From Lasiosphaeria ovina (lineage: Eukaryota; Ascomycota; Sordariomycetes; Sordariales; Lasiosphaeriaceae): 64,000 nt of DNA. Location of the stretch: positions 372,001 to 436,000 of the forward strand of contig JAULSN010000005.1 in assembly GCA_033439765.1 (NCBI GenBank). Direction: 5' to 3'. Position 1 is the first letter of the stretch. The number at the start of each line of letters is the position of its first letter. Under the pieces are notes generated by a model, which searched no databases, was not told the origin of the DNA, and worked only from the letters and a program-made list of their open reading frames with translations. Below, piece after piece: positions 19,767 through 31,448 of the stretch. Position numbers and translations under genes: made by a program.

Positions 19767-21561
19767 AGCAGAATCTGCCAGAGGGGTCGTGTCAAAAGCA
19801 CTGCTAAAGTGGGCAAATGTGGGAGCAACGGAGATGGCCACTGATTGATTCGAAGATATGAGAAAATAATAATGCTACGAAGCTACAAAGCTGCTTCATC
19901 TTCATCACCACTTCCGTGTCTGCAACATTGCAACTTGGCTCAGTGCTGAAGCCATTCTATATCAGCTCTTATGGGCGAGCCGCGTACAAGAAGAACTCTA
20001 CCATCTTCTTCTCTCTGCCCCTAGGCAACCTTCCAAAGGCACAGGCACCTGAGCCACCAGCACCTGTCTGAGACAAAGACGGCAGAAAGAATGGCCGCGC
20101 CGGCACTTACACAGCCGGCCCAGGGGGCGACGGCATCAAAGTGGTCCTTATAAGACCCAACCCCTCGAGGTACGTGTATCACTATTAGCTCTGCGGCTAT
20201 TAGTGGAATTTCACTTTTGGCCACATGACGCAGTGGTTCAGTGCTGCGACAATCAGCCTCCTGGTGCGGGTGAAGAAGAAGACGGCCCTAAAAAGTGGAT
20301 TGCTTAAGTCTAAGAACACCAAAGACAACCGGGGATTACCTACGGTTTAGGCTTGTTGTCTGCCCCCTTGCGGTGGATGAACTTGATTGACATTACTAGG
20401 ACGTCCTCGCCGGTTTCCGGGTGGCGCACCGCCATCAACATGATGTCTTTGTAAAAGGGGCACTTTGAATGTCCCCTGCCCACGGTCTCTTATGAGAGTA
20501 CCTATTTGAGTACCCTAGACTCCCATCTAGCGCTTCGTCTTCTTCATCTTTGTCGCTGATGGAACGGCCAATGACTTGAGGGTCGAAAGCTCTTCTAAAT
20601 GCCCGCCCTTGGATGTCTTTCTCGTCACCTCCAAACTTGGCCGGCCGCGCCCCTATGAAAGCAAGGCCGAGGTAGTACCCCAATATTTGTATGCGATGCC
20701 TCTCAAAAGAGAAGATGCTGGTGTCTTACGCGGTATTGGAAGGTCTGGAGGGCTAGTAGTCCACTTACAAGCATCAGCATTTAGGTCTACATTGATATAG
20801 AGACACCGAAACGAGACGTAGCCTGAGAACATCTCTGATATCGTTCCCGTCTATAACAGCCTCTGACGCTAACGTATAACTCCTTATATTGGCGAAAATA
20901 TTCCTACGGTGTGCCCCATGACTTGACGCTATGTGGTACCAAGTACATTAATAGTGACCAGCGTCCCTCATTGTTGAGGCCGCTGAAAATGGTGACACGC
21001 GCCAGCCAAATTCGGCAACCGCAACAGCGTTTTCTCGACTTAATCTATAATTATCATAACTGCGTACCCAGGCACCCTGTAGGATTCAGCGTGATCACCC
21101 ACCACGCGAAAAATTTGTCTTTCAGGCCTTCTAAACGCCTCATTACTCTCGTCATCTAGATCACTAGCATTCGTAAAGGATACCGATTGGGACCTTCACG
21201 AGTTTCCCGATCGCTGCTGCTCTCTCCGTTTCCTCGCTGTGAGCAATGTTTGGCCGAATTGGAAGGCCCTCGTATCAGAAGCTACAGCACGCAAAGCAGT
21301 CAAGAATGAGGGTATTCTAAGTGTGTGTATTCAGTGTTGTGTTGAGGAGAGGAAAGGCCTGCATGCCCGGGTCGGGGACCTGTGTTGACCCTGTGGAAAA
21401 GGCGGTCAAATTAGGTGCCCTGTGCAGGCCCTGCCCGATCGCCCTGAACCATTCCAAAAGTAGTATGGCCTTTCTGACACTTACTTATTGCGCTGTGTCA
21501 CTCTGCGCGCCAAGATTTACTTCATCATGTTCGTTGCGAGCATCTATAGAATGGCAAAGCC
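19767..21561. other. Gene-poor spacer, 1.8 kb
   Basis: Convergent intergenic region. Several sub-100-codon open frames on both strands, none with a motif or splice logic. Nothing supportable. Confidence 0.5.
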
Positions 21562-22527
21562 TCACAAAGAGTCTTTACCAAGCGGCGTCCATCGCCCCAA
21601 CTCTACATCCTCCTCGATCCTCCTCGCCACTTCCTTCTCTGCCTCAGCAAAATGATCTGTCTCATTTATCCACTTCTCCTCCTCTGCCGTTGGTGGCCGG
21701 CCACACATGCTATTCAGATAAGGATAGCGTCCAAATCGGTCGATGATGGGCTTGTGAATGTCCATGAGCATGCCCATCCAAAACGTCCAGCTCTCGCGCG
21801 TCACGTCCTCGCCCTGAGGCGGGCCCCTCCGGTACTCTCGCGGGAAGCCATACAGGTCCGCAAGGATCTCGTCTCTGTTCGTACGATATGGGTCCGTCTG
21901 GCCAGACACGCGCTCGACGACCGATCGCGTCTCCTCGGTAAATGCCACGGCGATCTTCTGGTTTGCTAGCAACTCAGAGTGCACGAACGGCGTACCCAAC
22001 CAGAAGCGCACCCCGATCCAGTAGTCGAGACCTGTGTCCGCCTGCCGCCATCTTTCCCATTGGTCTGGTCGCTCCGTCGTGGGTAGAGAGTGCCAGACCC
22101 TAGCGACCCGCTCCGAGACGTGGTTGAAGTATGCATAGGTCCAGCGCTGGTCTACCCCTCGAAATAACAGGCGCGGGCAGTTGTCCAGAAGCAGCTGAAG
22201 ACCCAGGCATTGCTCAGGGTATTCAGGCTCGGTAGGCAGGGGCAGATAAGATGACAGGTCTGGCATGTGGTCGAGGCCAATCTTGCTGAGGGCAATCAAG
22301 GCAGGCCAGACTCTGTCTCTGACAAGAGGGCCGAAGTGGTCTTCCAAGAAGATATCTCGGCCGAATCTAGAGAAGTCGATCGTCTCTCTTTTGTGGTAAG
22401 GGAGACGGGCTTTGACGAGCAAGGCGAAGAGTGTAGGGGTTAGAAGTTGGCGGAGCTCTCCTGGGGTGACTAGACCTCCGCCCATGGCTGCTGTGTATTT
22501 CAGATTTGATTCGTTCGTGGATAGCAT
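21562..22527 (-). CDS. DUF924 family protein
   Basis: Single exon, 321 aa. The family signature is visible: LQLLLDNCPRLLFRG near residues 110-124 (usual ..LLDQFPR..FRG), a FVHSELLANQ block near 185, and the C-terminal DIHKPIIDRFGRYPYLN.MCGRPPTAEEEKWI motif near 258-290 (usual H..II.RFGRFPHRN..LGR.ST.EE..FL). DUF924 proteins are soluble all-helical proteins shared by bacteria and fungi with no established biochemical role. The fungal version here carries longer loops than the bacterial 180-200 aa form. No signal peptide. Confidence 0.8.
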   Translation of the reverse strand: MLSTNESNLKYTAAMGGGLVTPGELRQLLTPTLFALLVKARLPYHKRETIDFSRFGRDIFLEDHFGPLVRDRVWPALIALSKIGLDHMPDLSSYLPLPTEPEYPEQCLGLQLLLDNCPRLLFRGVDQRWTYAYFNHVSERVARVWHSLPTTERPDQWERWRQADTGLDYWIGVRFWLGTPFVHSELLANQKIAVAFTEETRSVVERVSGQTDPYRTNRDEILADLYGFPREYRRGPPQGEDVTRESWTFWMGMLMDIHKPIIDRFGRYPYLNSMCGRPPTAEEEKWINETDHFAEAEKEVARRIEEDVELGRWTPLGKDSL

Positions 22528-24625
22528 GGTATTGGGACGTTTCGTTAGAATCGGAGGGCGAGGTAATGATCGCCAAACAGCCTTTACCCCTCATTTTGCC
22601 GATCCTTCCGAAACACGAACTCTCATCTTATTGGTTTGTTAGTCGAGCAGATTCGTTCAGTCACAGGTATCAAACAATATACTAGTGCGCGATAGGGCCT
22701 GTTGCTCTTGGCTAGCTCTTGGTGCTGGCGCGAGTTGTGGAGCGCATTGTCGTCATGATATTTGTAGTAAGGTAATTAGTCAACAACTAGGAATACTACT
22801 CACCGACGACTTCAATACAGCAAAGGAAATACTCCTCCCGGCTTTTGTAGTCAAGTGAGATGCCAGAGTTTCACATTATGATCATGAGTTGATTTGGGAA
22901 GGTGTTGCGGCCCAGCCTGTATCGGGACACACATTTCAGACCGAGTTGTGATGCTGAGGTACCTAGGCAGCAGGAAATTGGGGGCGGAGAGCCCACCTGA
23001 AGTTAATCCAATTACAAGCATTGACGGAGTGGTAAAGGGGCCACTACAGGCATTCGCAGATGCGAACATGACAACGGGAGAACCCCTCCACCCTAGCCCC
23101 CCAGTGCGTGCTTGAGGTAAACTTATCAAAGAGCGTTGAGGTGACGACAGTGGCAGCCTGGCACGCCGGTGAGGTGATTGATTACGAGCCTTCCACCAGA
23201 GCCGCGACCCAAATCCGGTTGGCATATAAGCACACCTGTTCCAGGAACCTTGGGTCTATCAGAGGCTAAAGCAACCATTTCAAAAAACCCTGCTCTTTCC
23301 CGGGAATGCAAGTTGCTGACTTCTGGGAGATGAGCATCGTCACGCCGCGGTTGGCTGGCAAGACCTCAAATCTCTGCGGCCAACTCGCATCGCCCATCTA
23401 GCTACAGCCTAATAACCAGCAAAATATACCGCCTTTGACGTCCTGGTCGGGCAAAGCAGCGTGACAGACAACCCTCGACCTCGCCACGCAGCGGGACGGA
23501 CACCGCCCCTGAGCAGACAGAATCTGCCGGCAATAAGCAAGCCGCCCCGCAGGCCCAGCGTTGGCCCAGCGTTGCGATATACGACGTGGCACACCAGCCG
23601 AGGCATGGAAGTTCTCGAACGACGCAGCACACTATAGCTGATTGGCCGTGCGAGCCCAGATGCCGTATCTGCACTCCGCGCCCCTGGTCTTGGCTGGCAG
23701 GCGCTCGGCGTCAGAGGTCGGCAGTCAGTCACCTACACGTTGTCGCGGTCTGCTTCCAGGTTGCCGCCCAACACGGCCGACAGCCGGCAGACATGTCTCT
23801 GCGGAGTCTCTCACTGCCGTGGCCAAGGCCAAGAAAGGCCCTGCAATACAAAGCAATACTTGGGTGCTGTCTGGTCTGGGCGGGAACATGTCGTCAAGGG
23901 TCTGAAAATAGATGGGCCAGCTCCGAGCTGCCAACTTGTGGTCAACCGTTTACCTGGTCAGCGTGGGGCGGGTTTTCGTGAAAGATGTTTGGACTTTGCG
24001 AACCGCACTTCACCCACCGCATCCTTTGGAATTAATTACCTGGTTGGTTGTTGGTCCTGTTGGAGCACCAACACGACAGGTCCAACAGCGTAAGTAAAGA
24101 CAGCGGTTCAGACGTCAATATATTTGTCTCCGTCCTTTTTCTCGCCCGGTGGCGACCAACGTGTATCTACCTACCTACTGGTGAGAAACAAGCAGACATT
24201 ACACTTGCAGGGCAAACAAAGCTTCTAGAACACTCGCCTCCGATTCCACAGCTGACCCCTCGCGCGGGTCGGGCCCGTCGAATGGGAGCGCCAATGGCTG
24301 TTGACGTGCCGGTTTTAGGCGGAATCGTGGGCACAAGACTTTTTAATACGGGGGAAATGAAAAAGGCTCAGCACCGGGCCTCCTGACCCCCGCATTTTAT
24401 ATGGACGACGGACGTCGACAAGCGTCGTGGCGGCTAGCAGGCGCCAAGCCGCTTTCTGCCCGCGGGATAATAGCAGGCAGTCATCAGGGAGTGCCTTGGC
24501 GTTGGGAGCAACAGACTTTTATATCTTTGGGCCCGCCATGGTCCAGACCTTTTGGGGGGGGGGACAGGTCTCGCATCGCTCGCTTCTTCGAACCCGGCTA
24601 CGAAACGAACAGCAACCCAGCAAAG
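22528..24625. other. Gene-poor spacer, 2.1 kb
   Basis: Divergent region between DUF924 and DUF1996 genes. A G10 run lies at about 24549-24559, close upstream of the DUF1996 start. No gene supported; open frames are short and motif-free. Confidence 0.5.
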
Positions 24626-25774
24626 ATGAAGTGGCTTTCCATCGCGCTCGCGCTCGCGGGCCCGTCGCAGGCAGCGCTGCGGTTCGGGTGCTCGACGCTG
24701 ACGATCCAGCGGCTCGACCCGCTCGTCGAGCCGGGCAGCGTGCCGTCGGCACATCTGCACCAGATCGTGGGCGGCAACGCCTTCAACGCCAGCATGACGG
24801 GCGACATTGGCGAGCAGGGGACGTGCACGACGTGCACGTTCACCGAGGACTTCTCCAACTACTGGACGGCCGTCATGTTCTTCAAGCACTCCAACGGGTC
24901 GTACAAGCGCGTGCCCATCATGCAGAACACGGCCCTGCCCAACGGCATCAACGGCGGCATGACCGTCTACTACACGCAGCTCGACTTTAACGGCAATGGC
25001 AAGGACAAGATCACGTCCTTCAAGCCCGTAAGTGCCCTTCTACTCCTCTCCAGACAGTCCTAACAAAAGAGACAGGGCTTCCGCATGACCGTCGGCAGCC
25101 CGACGGCAAACTCCAACACGTGGAAGGGTCTCAAGTTCGTCTGCTTGGCGGACAAGGGCACGCGCTTCCCGGAGCTGGACGACTTCCCGACCAAGTCGTG
25201 CAAGGGCGGCATAATGACGGTGCACCACTTGTAAGCGCCCCCTCTTTTCTCTTTTTTGAACAACTAAATCTCACAACCCAAACAGCCCCAGCTGCTGGGA
25301 CGGCAAGAACCTGGACTCGCCGGACCACCAGTCGCACATGTACAACACGGTCAAGGACGCGTTCACGCCGTCGGGGCCGTGCCCGGCGTCGCACCCGGTC
25401 AAGATGCCGCAGGTGGCGTACGAGACGCTGTGGGACACGACGCAGTTCAACGGCATGTGGCCGGCGGACGGGTCGAACCCGTTCGTGCTGAGCTTTGGCG
25501 ACGGCAAGGGCTACGGCACGCACGCCGACTACCTGTTCGGCTGGAAGGGCGACTCGCTGCAGCGCGCCATGGACTCGAGCTGCATGTTCCAGGGCTGCGA
25601 GAACGGCAAGCCGCTCAAGTCGCAGGCCGTCGCGCCCATGAACAAGTGCGCCGTCAAGAGCCTGGTCAAGGAGGACATTGATGGCTGTGAGTTTTTTTCT
25701 TCTTTTTGTCTGTGATGATCCAACGCTGACATTCGCAAACAGGGCTGCCGCACCTCCCCGGCATGAAGATGTAA
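24626..25774 (+). CDS. Secreted DUF1996 protein
   Basis: Four exons, 24626-25027, 25076-25230, 25286-25686 and 25743-25774, giving 329 aa; all three introns (48, 55 and 56 nt) are GT-AG and in phase. A 16-residue signal peptide (MKWLSIALALAGPSQA) starts it. The DUF1996 hallmarks follow: QRLDPLVEPG, HLHQIVGGNAFN, CTTCTFTEDFSNYWTAVMFF, YKRVPIMQ, GGMTVYYTQLDF, FKPGFRMTVGSP, then LSFGDGKGYGTHADYLFGWKGDSLQ with the conserved GxGxGxHADxxFGW. Many cysteines suggest disulfides. The family is extracellular, often linked to WSC or carbohydrate-binding modules, which are absent here. Molecular function is unknown. The final exon encodes only the last ten residues. Confidence 0.9.
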
Positions 25775-26116
25775 AGACTCCTTGGTTTCGGCACTGATTT
25801 TGGGCACTGGTTTGTTAGCGGCAGAGACGGTGGCGTGATAAGATGGGTGCTGTTGTAGTTCTAATACTTTCGAGATATTCAGTAGCAAGACTTGAATCTG
25901 TGCAAACTCGATGCAAAGGTGACAAGGCCCGTGAACTTCCCTGCGTAATTAACTAGATCCTTGTGTGCATGACATTCCCTTTCGAACGCCTGAGCAATGT
26001 AGGTAGGCGTGTATCTGATAGTTATACCTTGGCTAGATCTTTGACGGCCGGTTTGAAAAAAGGAAAGAAAGACGAAAAATATAGAAATATGGCCAGACAA
26101 TCCATGTGCATCAAAT
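25775..26116. other. Intergenic stretch between convergent genes
   Basis: Likely both 3' UTRs. Nothing else seen. Confidence 0.5.
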
Positions 26117-27031
26117 TCACCGCGCCTTAGCAAGCTCGAGCGGGCCGCCTGGCTTCGTCGCCGTAATGGCCACATACCGCCAGCGGCCGCGGCCACGATA
26201 CGACTCGACGCCGGCGATGGTGTTAATAAAATACCGCTCCAGCCCGAGCAGGCGGACAAAGACGTAGGGCACAATGGCCAACACGAAAAGGAGGCGTGTC
26301 ATAGGCTTGATATTCTCAGAAAAATCGCGGACGACGACGTCCTCGAACCCGGCCTCCTCGAGCATCTGCTTGAACACGCCCGGGTGCGAGCGGTGGTTGG
26401 TCGGCATGGCGGCGTACTGGTTGATCTTGCGCATCGAGGCCGCCATGTCCTCGGGCGCGCTGTCGACGAAGTCGTGGTCATATTCAAAGTGGGCGACGCG
26501 GCCGCCCGGGCGCAGGAGACGGTAGAAGCCCGCGAGGACCGCCTCGGGATCCGTCGCATGTACGAAGGTCTCCATGGTATAGGCCCCGTCGAGAGACTCG
26601 TCGGGCAGGCTCTCGAGGTGGTGGTAATCCATCTTGCGCACCGTAATGGCGTTATTGAGCAGGCCCGAACGTTTAATGTTGCGGCGCGCCTTGGTGATAT
26701 GGTGATCGATAATGTCGATGCCCGAGATGCGGAGACCGTGGACTTGGGCCATGCGAAGCGCAACGTGACCAACGCCGCAGCCAGCGTCGAGCACGTGCGC
26801 GCCGCGAGGCAGAGCGAGAGCTTCGGCTAGCTTGTCTTCCATCGCCCTCAGTGACGTCGAGAGTGGCAACGGCCAGTATGTGTCGCGGTTCCAGTACCCG
26901 AAATGGCGGGTGCCGCCGAGAAGCAAGCGGTACCCAATGCGGGATTCGAGGGAGTGGTAGTAGGTCTGGAGCTGTGGGTTCGGATTCACTAGTAGGGGTG
27001 TGTCGGACGGGTCAAGTGACACGGCTGCCAT
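26117..27031 (-). CDS. SAM-dependent methyltransferase (class I), copy 1
   Basis: Single exon, 304 aa from the ATG at 27031. SAM-binding motif I is VLDAGCGVGHVALRMA at residues 80-95, the acidic post-I residue is in GIDIIDHH, and motif II/III regions are DGAYTMETFVHATDPEAVLAGFYRLLRPGG. A pair of hydrophobic stretches near the C-terminus (LLFVLAIVPYVFVRLLGLERYF) suggests membrane association, as in sterol- and lipid-modifying members. Clearly paralogous to the plus-strand gene at 31449 (same SLESRIGYRL.LGGTRHFG and PTN.RSHPGVFK.ML blocks). Substrate unknown; ubiE/ERG6-like relatives act on isoprenoid, sterol or lipid substrates. Confidence 0.85.
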   Translation of the reverse strand: MAAVSLDPSDTPLLVNPNPQLQTYYHSLESRIGYRLLLGGTRHFGYWNRDTYWPLPLSTSLRAMEDKLAEALALPRGAHVLDAGCGVGHVALRMAQVHGLRISGIDIIDHHITKARRNIKRSGLLNNAITVRKMDYHHLESLPDESLDGAYTMETFVHATDPEAVLAGFYRLLRPGGRVAHFEYDHDFVDSAPEDMAASMRKINQYAAMPTNHRSHPGVFKQMLEEAGFEDVVVRDFSENIKPMTRLLFVLAIVPYVFVRLLGLERYFINTIAGVESYRGRGRWRYVAITATKPGGPLELAKAR

Positions 27032-28319
27032 TATAGATTTTCGTTGATTCGGTTCGTAATTAGTTCTTGCGCAGTAATTAAGAGGAAGCAGGATACAGAG
27101 AGTGTGGGAAAGGCAGTTGATCGATCCTCGCATTTGGCGGCGGGGGGAAACCCCTCCTCGGACTCGTGGGCGGAAATACATGCTGCACGGTACTCCTCAC
27201 AGCGTACGAGAGGCACGAAACCGGGACCCATCGTCCCAGCATAGCTTTACCACCGCCACTCGCAGTTGAGAATGAACCCGGGATCAATGCGCCGCCAAAA
27301 CTGAGGGCTCCCTGATCTCAAGTCCATCTCCAGACACAAGCAACGGGATCCAGCCGAAGATGGAGACAGCTCCTCCCGAGACGCGTGGTGGTGCGGCCGG
27401 ACTGTCTCGTCAGGAGATGCGACGCGCGGCTGGATCGCATCCGGAATATTTTCGCCGATAGGGACCCGGGAATGGCGCTGCCGCTGCGCGTCATTGTGCC
27501 GGCCACGGTTGTGTGTGCGCTCTATACCGTTTGCCGCGTCTATTTCTACGTCGAGGATTTCATGTCTCTCCGGGTCCAGCCCGTCGGCATCTTCGTGACG
27601 GCCAATCAGTTTGTGCCTTCTTGGGGAAATGCGTAGACATTTCCGGCAGCCGTGTTTTTCTGTAAGGCGTTGCAGGGGAGGCTATTTAAATTTTAGGGCT
27701 GGCAGATTCAGGTTCGACCAGTTCCTGGGGGGGGGATATTTCAACGACTAGGCCGGTCGGCCTGGACTAAGTGGGCCGAGCCATAATCTGATGGTAGCAA
27801 TGAGGAAGGAACGAGGCAGGGTCGATTGATTGCGCCACACTCCGTGGGTAGTTGCTTGAGGAATCTCAGAGAGCGACGGGATGAAATTAAGGTATATGTG
27901 GCTCAATGGGATGAATGGCTTTAACTTCTAATCCCGGCATTCCCTGCACCTGGAATACCTTGTGCCCGGAATGCCTGCCCTTTTTACGGACTTCCGTGAG
28001 GAATTACAAGAAGACGCTTTTTCACCTGTATTCTAGACCCTACTTAACCAGACAATTCAATGCGCTGTCAACCTACATCACGTGCAACAACTTCCATGTC
28101 AGATTGTCGTGACCTGTGCTTCCAGGTGCAATCCTTGCCGTTCGTTGCGCCACCAAGACATCAACCCGGGCCCTCGTTGCTAAAGAAGAGACTGCATGTC
28201 ACTAGAACATCACGGGAGGAGCTGATACCAAAGTGTCTGCTTTCACTGAAACCAGCCTTGCTAGACTGTGCATTTTCAACATCCAATTGATCTCAAATAA
28301 AATCCAACACCAAAAACGC
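27032..28319. other. Spacer with a membrane-protein fragment
   Basis: Holds the small remnant at 27385-27636 (listed separately). A G9 run lies at about 27727-27735. No complete gene seen. Confidence 0.5.
27385..27636 (+). pseudogene. Possible C-terminal fragment of a fungal membrane protein
   Basis: The frame encodes RNIFADRDPGMALPLRVI, a hydrophobic helix PATVVCALYTVCRVYFYVE, then an F.SLR..PVG.F.T..W-type tail. This resembles the last transmembrane helix and tail of multi-span fungal orphan proteins, but no upstream part is present. Probably a relic; low confidence. Confidence 0.3.
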
Positions 28320-30315
28320 CTACCAATACTCCCTTCCCCTCCTCACCATCCGTTCCGTCTCGACCGCCTTGCCCTGCCTGGCCCCGGTCGCGCTCGTGAG
28401 CGCAATATATCCTACATCATCGCGGGGCGCGACATCCGCAATCTGCACGCGCAGGCCCCTTAGCCTCCTCGCGCGCTCCGCACCGCCCATGGCTGTCCCT
28501 CCCGGCGGCACGTAGTCGGGCGGCAGGTGGGGGTTCTCGCGCGTGAGGCTGCTGGCGTAGTCGAAGATGTCGGGCGCAGCAGTAACAGCGCGCAGCACGA
28601 GCCCGAGCACCGCCATAACCATCAAAATCCCCGTCGACGCGAGCAGCACGCCGGCCCACGCGCGGTTGAGGCGGTAGACGTCGGTCGCGATGGCCACGGT
28701 GGCTGTGGCAGTGCGCATGTCGGCGCCCGAGTCTTGTGAGGGGTCGGGCAGACGCGGGTCGGCGGTCACGCTGGCGTTGGTCGCCTGCAGCGGGTCGAGC
28801 GACGCGAGGAAGAAGGTGTTGAAGGCGGCCGTGAGGCGGCGCGAGACGTCCGCCAGCGGCACGCCCGCCCACGCGCTCGGATACCACACCGCGTACGGGA
28901 ACTCGGTCGCTCCGCGCACGAAGTTGTCGGTTGGTGACGCCGAGTAGCGGTCCGTGAACCCGGCCGCCAGCGGGAACGCGCTGAGCAGGTTCGTGATGCC
29001 CGGGTTAGCCTGCGTCCACGCCATAAGGGTCGGCGGCGACCAGGTTGCGTTTTGTGAGAGGCGTAGCCGTGTCACGCCGCAGCCGTCTGCTGCCGAGCAG
29101 CCGATGTTGAGCTCCACCGCCACGTTGTGCACCGTGCAGTTGAAGAGCGAGTATACGTCGTTGGCGTTGGTCGACTTGGAGCCGTAGACGACGTGCAGCG
29201 CGCTGTTGAGGCGGCCCGCCCGGTTCCACCGCCACACGTCGGCCGCCATGAAGAAGCTGGAGCGCTCCGTCGCGTTGGGCTGCTTCGGGACGAACATGTT
29301 GGCCCGCAGCGTCGGCTCGTAGTCGCTTGCGTTGAGAAAGGTCAGGATGCTGGCGTTGATGGGCATGTCGTGCCCGACTAGCGCGCAGTCAAAGTCTGCG
29401 TACGACGCCTCGGCCGTGAAGTTGTAGTACGTGTTTTGCGCTGCCAGGTCCCGCAGCCCCTGGACCTTGATGCCGAGCAGCGAGGCGTAGCTGTCGGCTT
29501 GCATGGCGGCGGCGTCGACGTGCTGCCACGTGTATTCGGTGGTGCTGTTGGGCGGGAACCGGTACGCCGGCAGCAGGTGCGGGATCTTGGGCCGCGACCA
29601 CATGTCGGACCTCGACTGCTTCTGCAGCCCCGACGCCAGGAGGCTCGCAGAGTAGAGCGTGTTGACTGCTGCCTGGTTCACGGCCTTGCCGGACACGGAA
29701 ATCAGCGCGGTCACGCCGTCGGTTGACGAGTGGTAGATTGTTGCCGTGTCCGTCGTCACGTTGCTCGCTGTCTCGATCAGCCGCGATGAGCTTTGTCCGC
29801 CGACCGGGGACAGCGCCCATGTCGAAAAGATGAGAAGGCCCAGAATGATATGCGTCCGGACCTCGAGGAGCCGCACGACGGTCCCTGCAAAGCTCTGGCT
29901 CCCCAAGAGCTGCTCGAGGGCGCCGATGCTGATGCCGCGGGGCCGCGCCGCGGTCCACAGCGCAACGCTTCGGTAGAAACGGCTAGCTACCGCGGTGAAG
30001 ATGATGGGGTAGATCGAGGGGCCGAGTCGTGTTGCGTCGACCACGTTCTGGCCGTAGTTCGAGAGCGGCTGGCCATCGAGCTTGGCCGCGAGGATTGCCA
30101 GTACTATTGTGCGGGTGAGCAGGCAAGACGTCGCCTCGGGCATGTCAGGACTCACTGATGAAGCTGATTGGGAGGATGGTGAGGCCCAGTTCGCCGGCGA
30201 AGCGGAGATACCACCCAAGTCGCCTCTTTTCAATCTGGCTGGGGCCCGTGGGCCAGTCGTCTTTTGTGCCCAAGATTTCTCCAATGAGTATTTCTCCCCT
30301 TAATAGCAGCCCCAT
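28320..30315 (-). CDS. Polytopic membrane protein with large glycosylated extracellular domain
   Basis: Two exons, 30315-30156 and 30103-28320, with a 52-nt intron (GTGAGTCCTGAC...CAATAG), giving 647 aa. The splice restores a typical N-terminus: KRRLGWYLRFAGELGLTILP leading into a first helix ISFIILAILAAKL. Further helices are at PSIYPIIFTAVASRFY and THIILGLLIFSTWAL. A loop of roughly 400 residues with many N-glycosylation sites (NFT, NAS, NAT, NST) follows, then a last helix AGVLLASTGILMVMAVLGLVL and a charged cytoplasmic tail. This three-plus-one topology is common in a large family of fungal orphan membrane proteins. It is transcribed divergently from the second methyltransferase. Function unknown. 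An unspliced start at 30284 gives a non-homologous N-terminus. Confidence 0.8.
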
Positions 30316-31448
30316 GATCCCAGAAGGCTTGACTGGTCTGCAAAATTGACAGAGGTAAAGTGTCTCATGATGGACAGAAGTTAGACCTGACCCAAGAAGT
30401 GCGAGTCCGATTCCAAGTATTAGTAGGGATTGTACGGAATGAAAGTAAAAAAGCTATCCGTAGAGCTGGGCTCAAATCCGAGCCGACGAATGAAATTCGG
30501 GGGGCCGAATCCTTGGCTCAGGGGCAGTGCAGCTCTCCGGTAGGCAGCCGAGTTCTCAGCGAATAGCAACGCCGATGCCCCCCGAAGCCGGCAGACGGAC
30601 CTTTCCGCTGCACAGCACCCATGGCGGGCGGGCGGTTTCACTGCCACGTTGTTTATTATTAGCCGACGAAAAGGGTGCTTACCAGATGCTCGGGACAGAT
30701 GCTCGGTGCAGCTTTTCGGCTACCAGCCGTCCAGTCGCACCTATTCAAAGGACCGTCGCTGCTGGTTTTCGAAGAATGAAATAATTACGCTTTGAATTGT
30801 CTTGGATAATTCTCACCCTACAAATGTTCTTCATACACCGAGAAGCCTGTCCACTTCTCTCATGTCTTTGTCCATGCTGTATTGCCCAATATCGCATGCG
30901 GTTCTTCCCTTCTTTCGCCTGGGTTGACTGAGTTGACGATGGGCGCAAAGGGCAGATAATTCTGTAGCAAAATCCCTATATCAATCCTTCTAGTCAACGG
31001 TATTTCCGTCTTGTTTTCTTTTCGCTTTTCTGTTGCTTATTAGCCAACGAGGCCACTGTATCAGGCGATTTCCAGCGCCATTCGAAGAGAATGAAAATAG
31101 AAAACTCGTGACAGTAGGAATTAGGGAGGCTGTCGAGACCCTTGTTCAATCACCACAGCAGTAAGCACTGGCCCTCAAAACGGGTTCTTGGCTCAATCAT
31201 GGGTTGGTTGGTGGTGCCATGCTGCAGAGGCAGCGGCACAGTCACCCATCCCTGCACCGCCGCCCAGAGGGGAGGGGATGGCATGGCTGGCCGTCATCCG
31301 TGGATTCGATTTGGAACTGTTCAAGGCAATCTCACTATCGCGCCCTCGCAATTGACCACGCCATCTGCTGTTAACCGACCCACAGCAACAGGCACTCGCA
31401 TATAACCAAGAAGGCACGTCTTACATCAGTAGCCGCCCTACAATCGAC
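30316..31448. other. Divergent promoter region
   Basis: 1.1 kb between the membrane-protein gene (minus) and methyltransferase 2 (plus); a shared regulatory region is possible. No gene or repeat supported. A short segment near 30470-30490 resembles a tRNA T-arm but has no partner arms. Confidence 0.5.

Noticed and set aside
20215..20275. Segment resembling a D-arm (cagtggttcagtgctgcg)
   Set aside because: No T-arm, acceptor stem or terminator found nearby.
30455..30500. tRNA-like T-arm (GGCTCAAATCCGAGCC)
   Set aside because: No acceptor, D or anticodon arm can be built from the flanks and no terminator follows.
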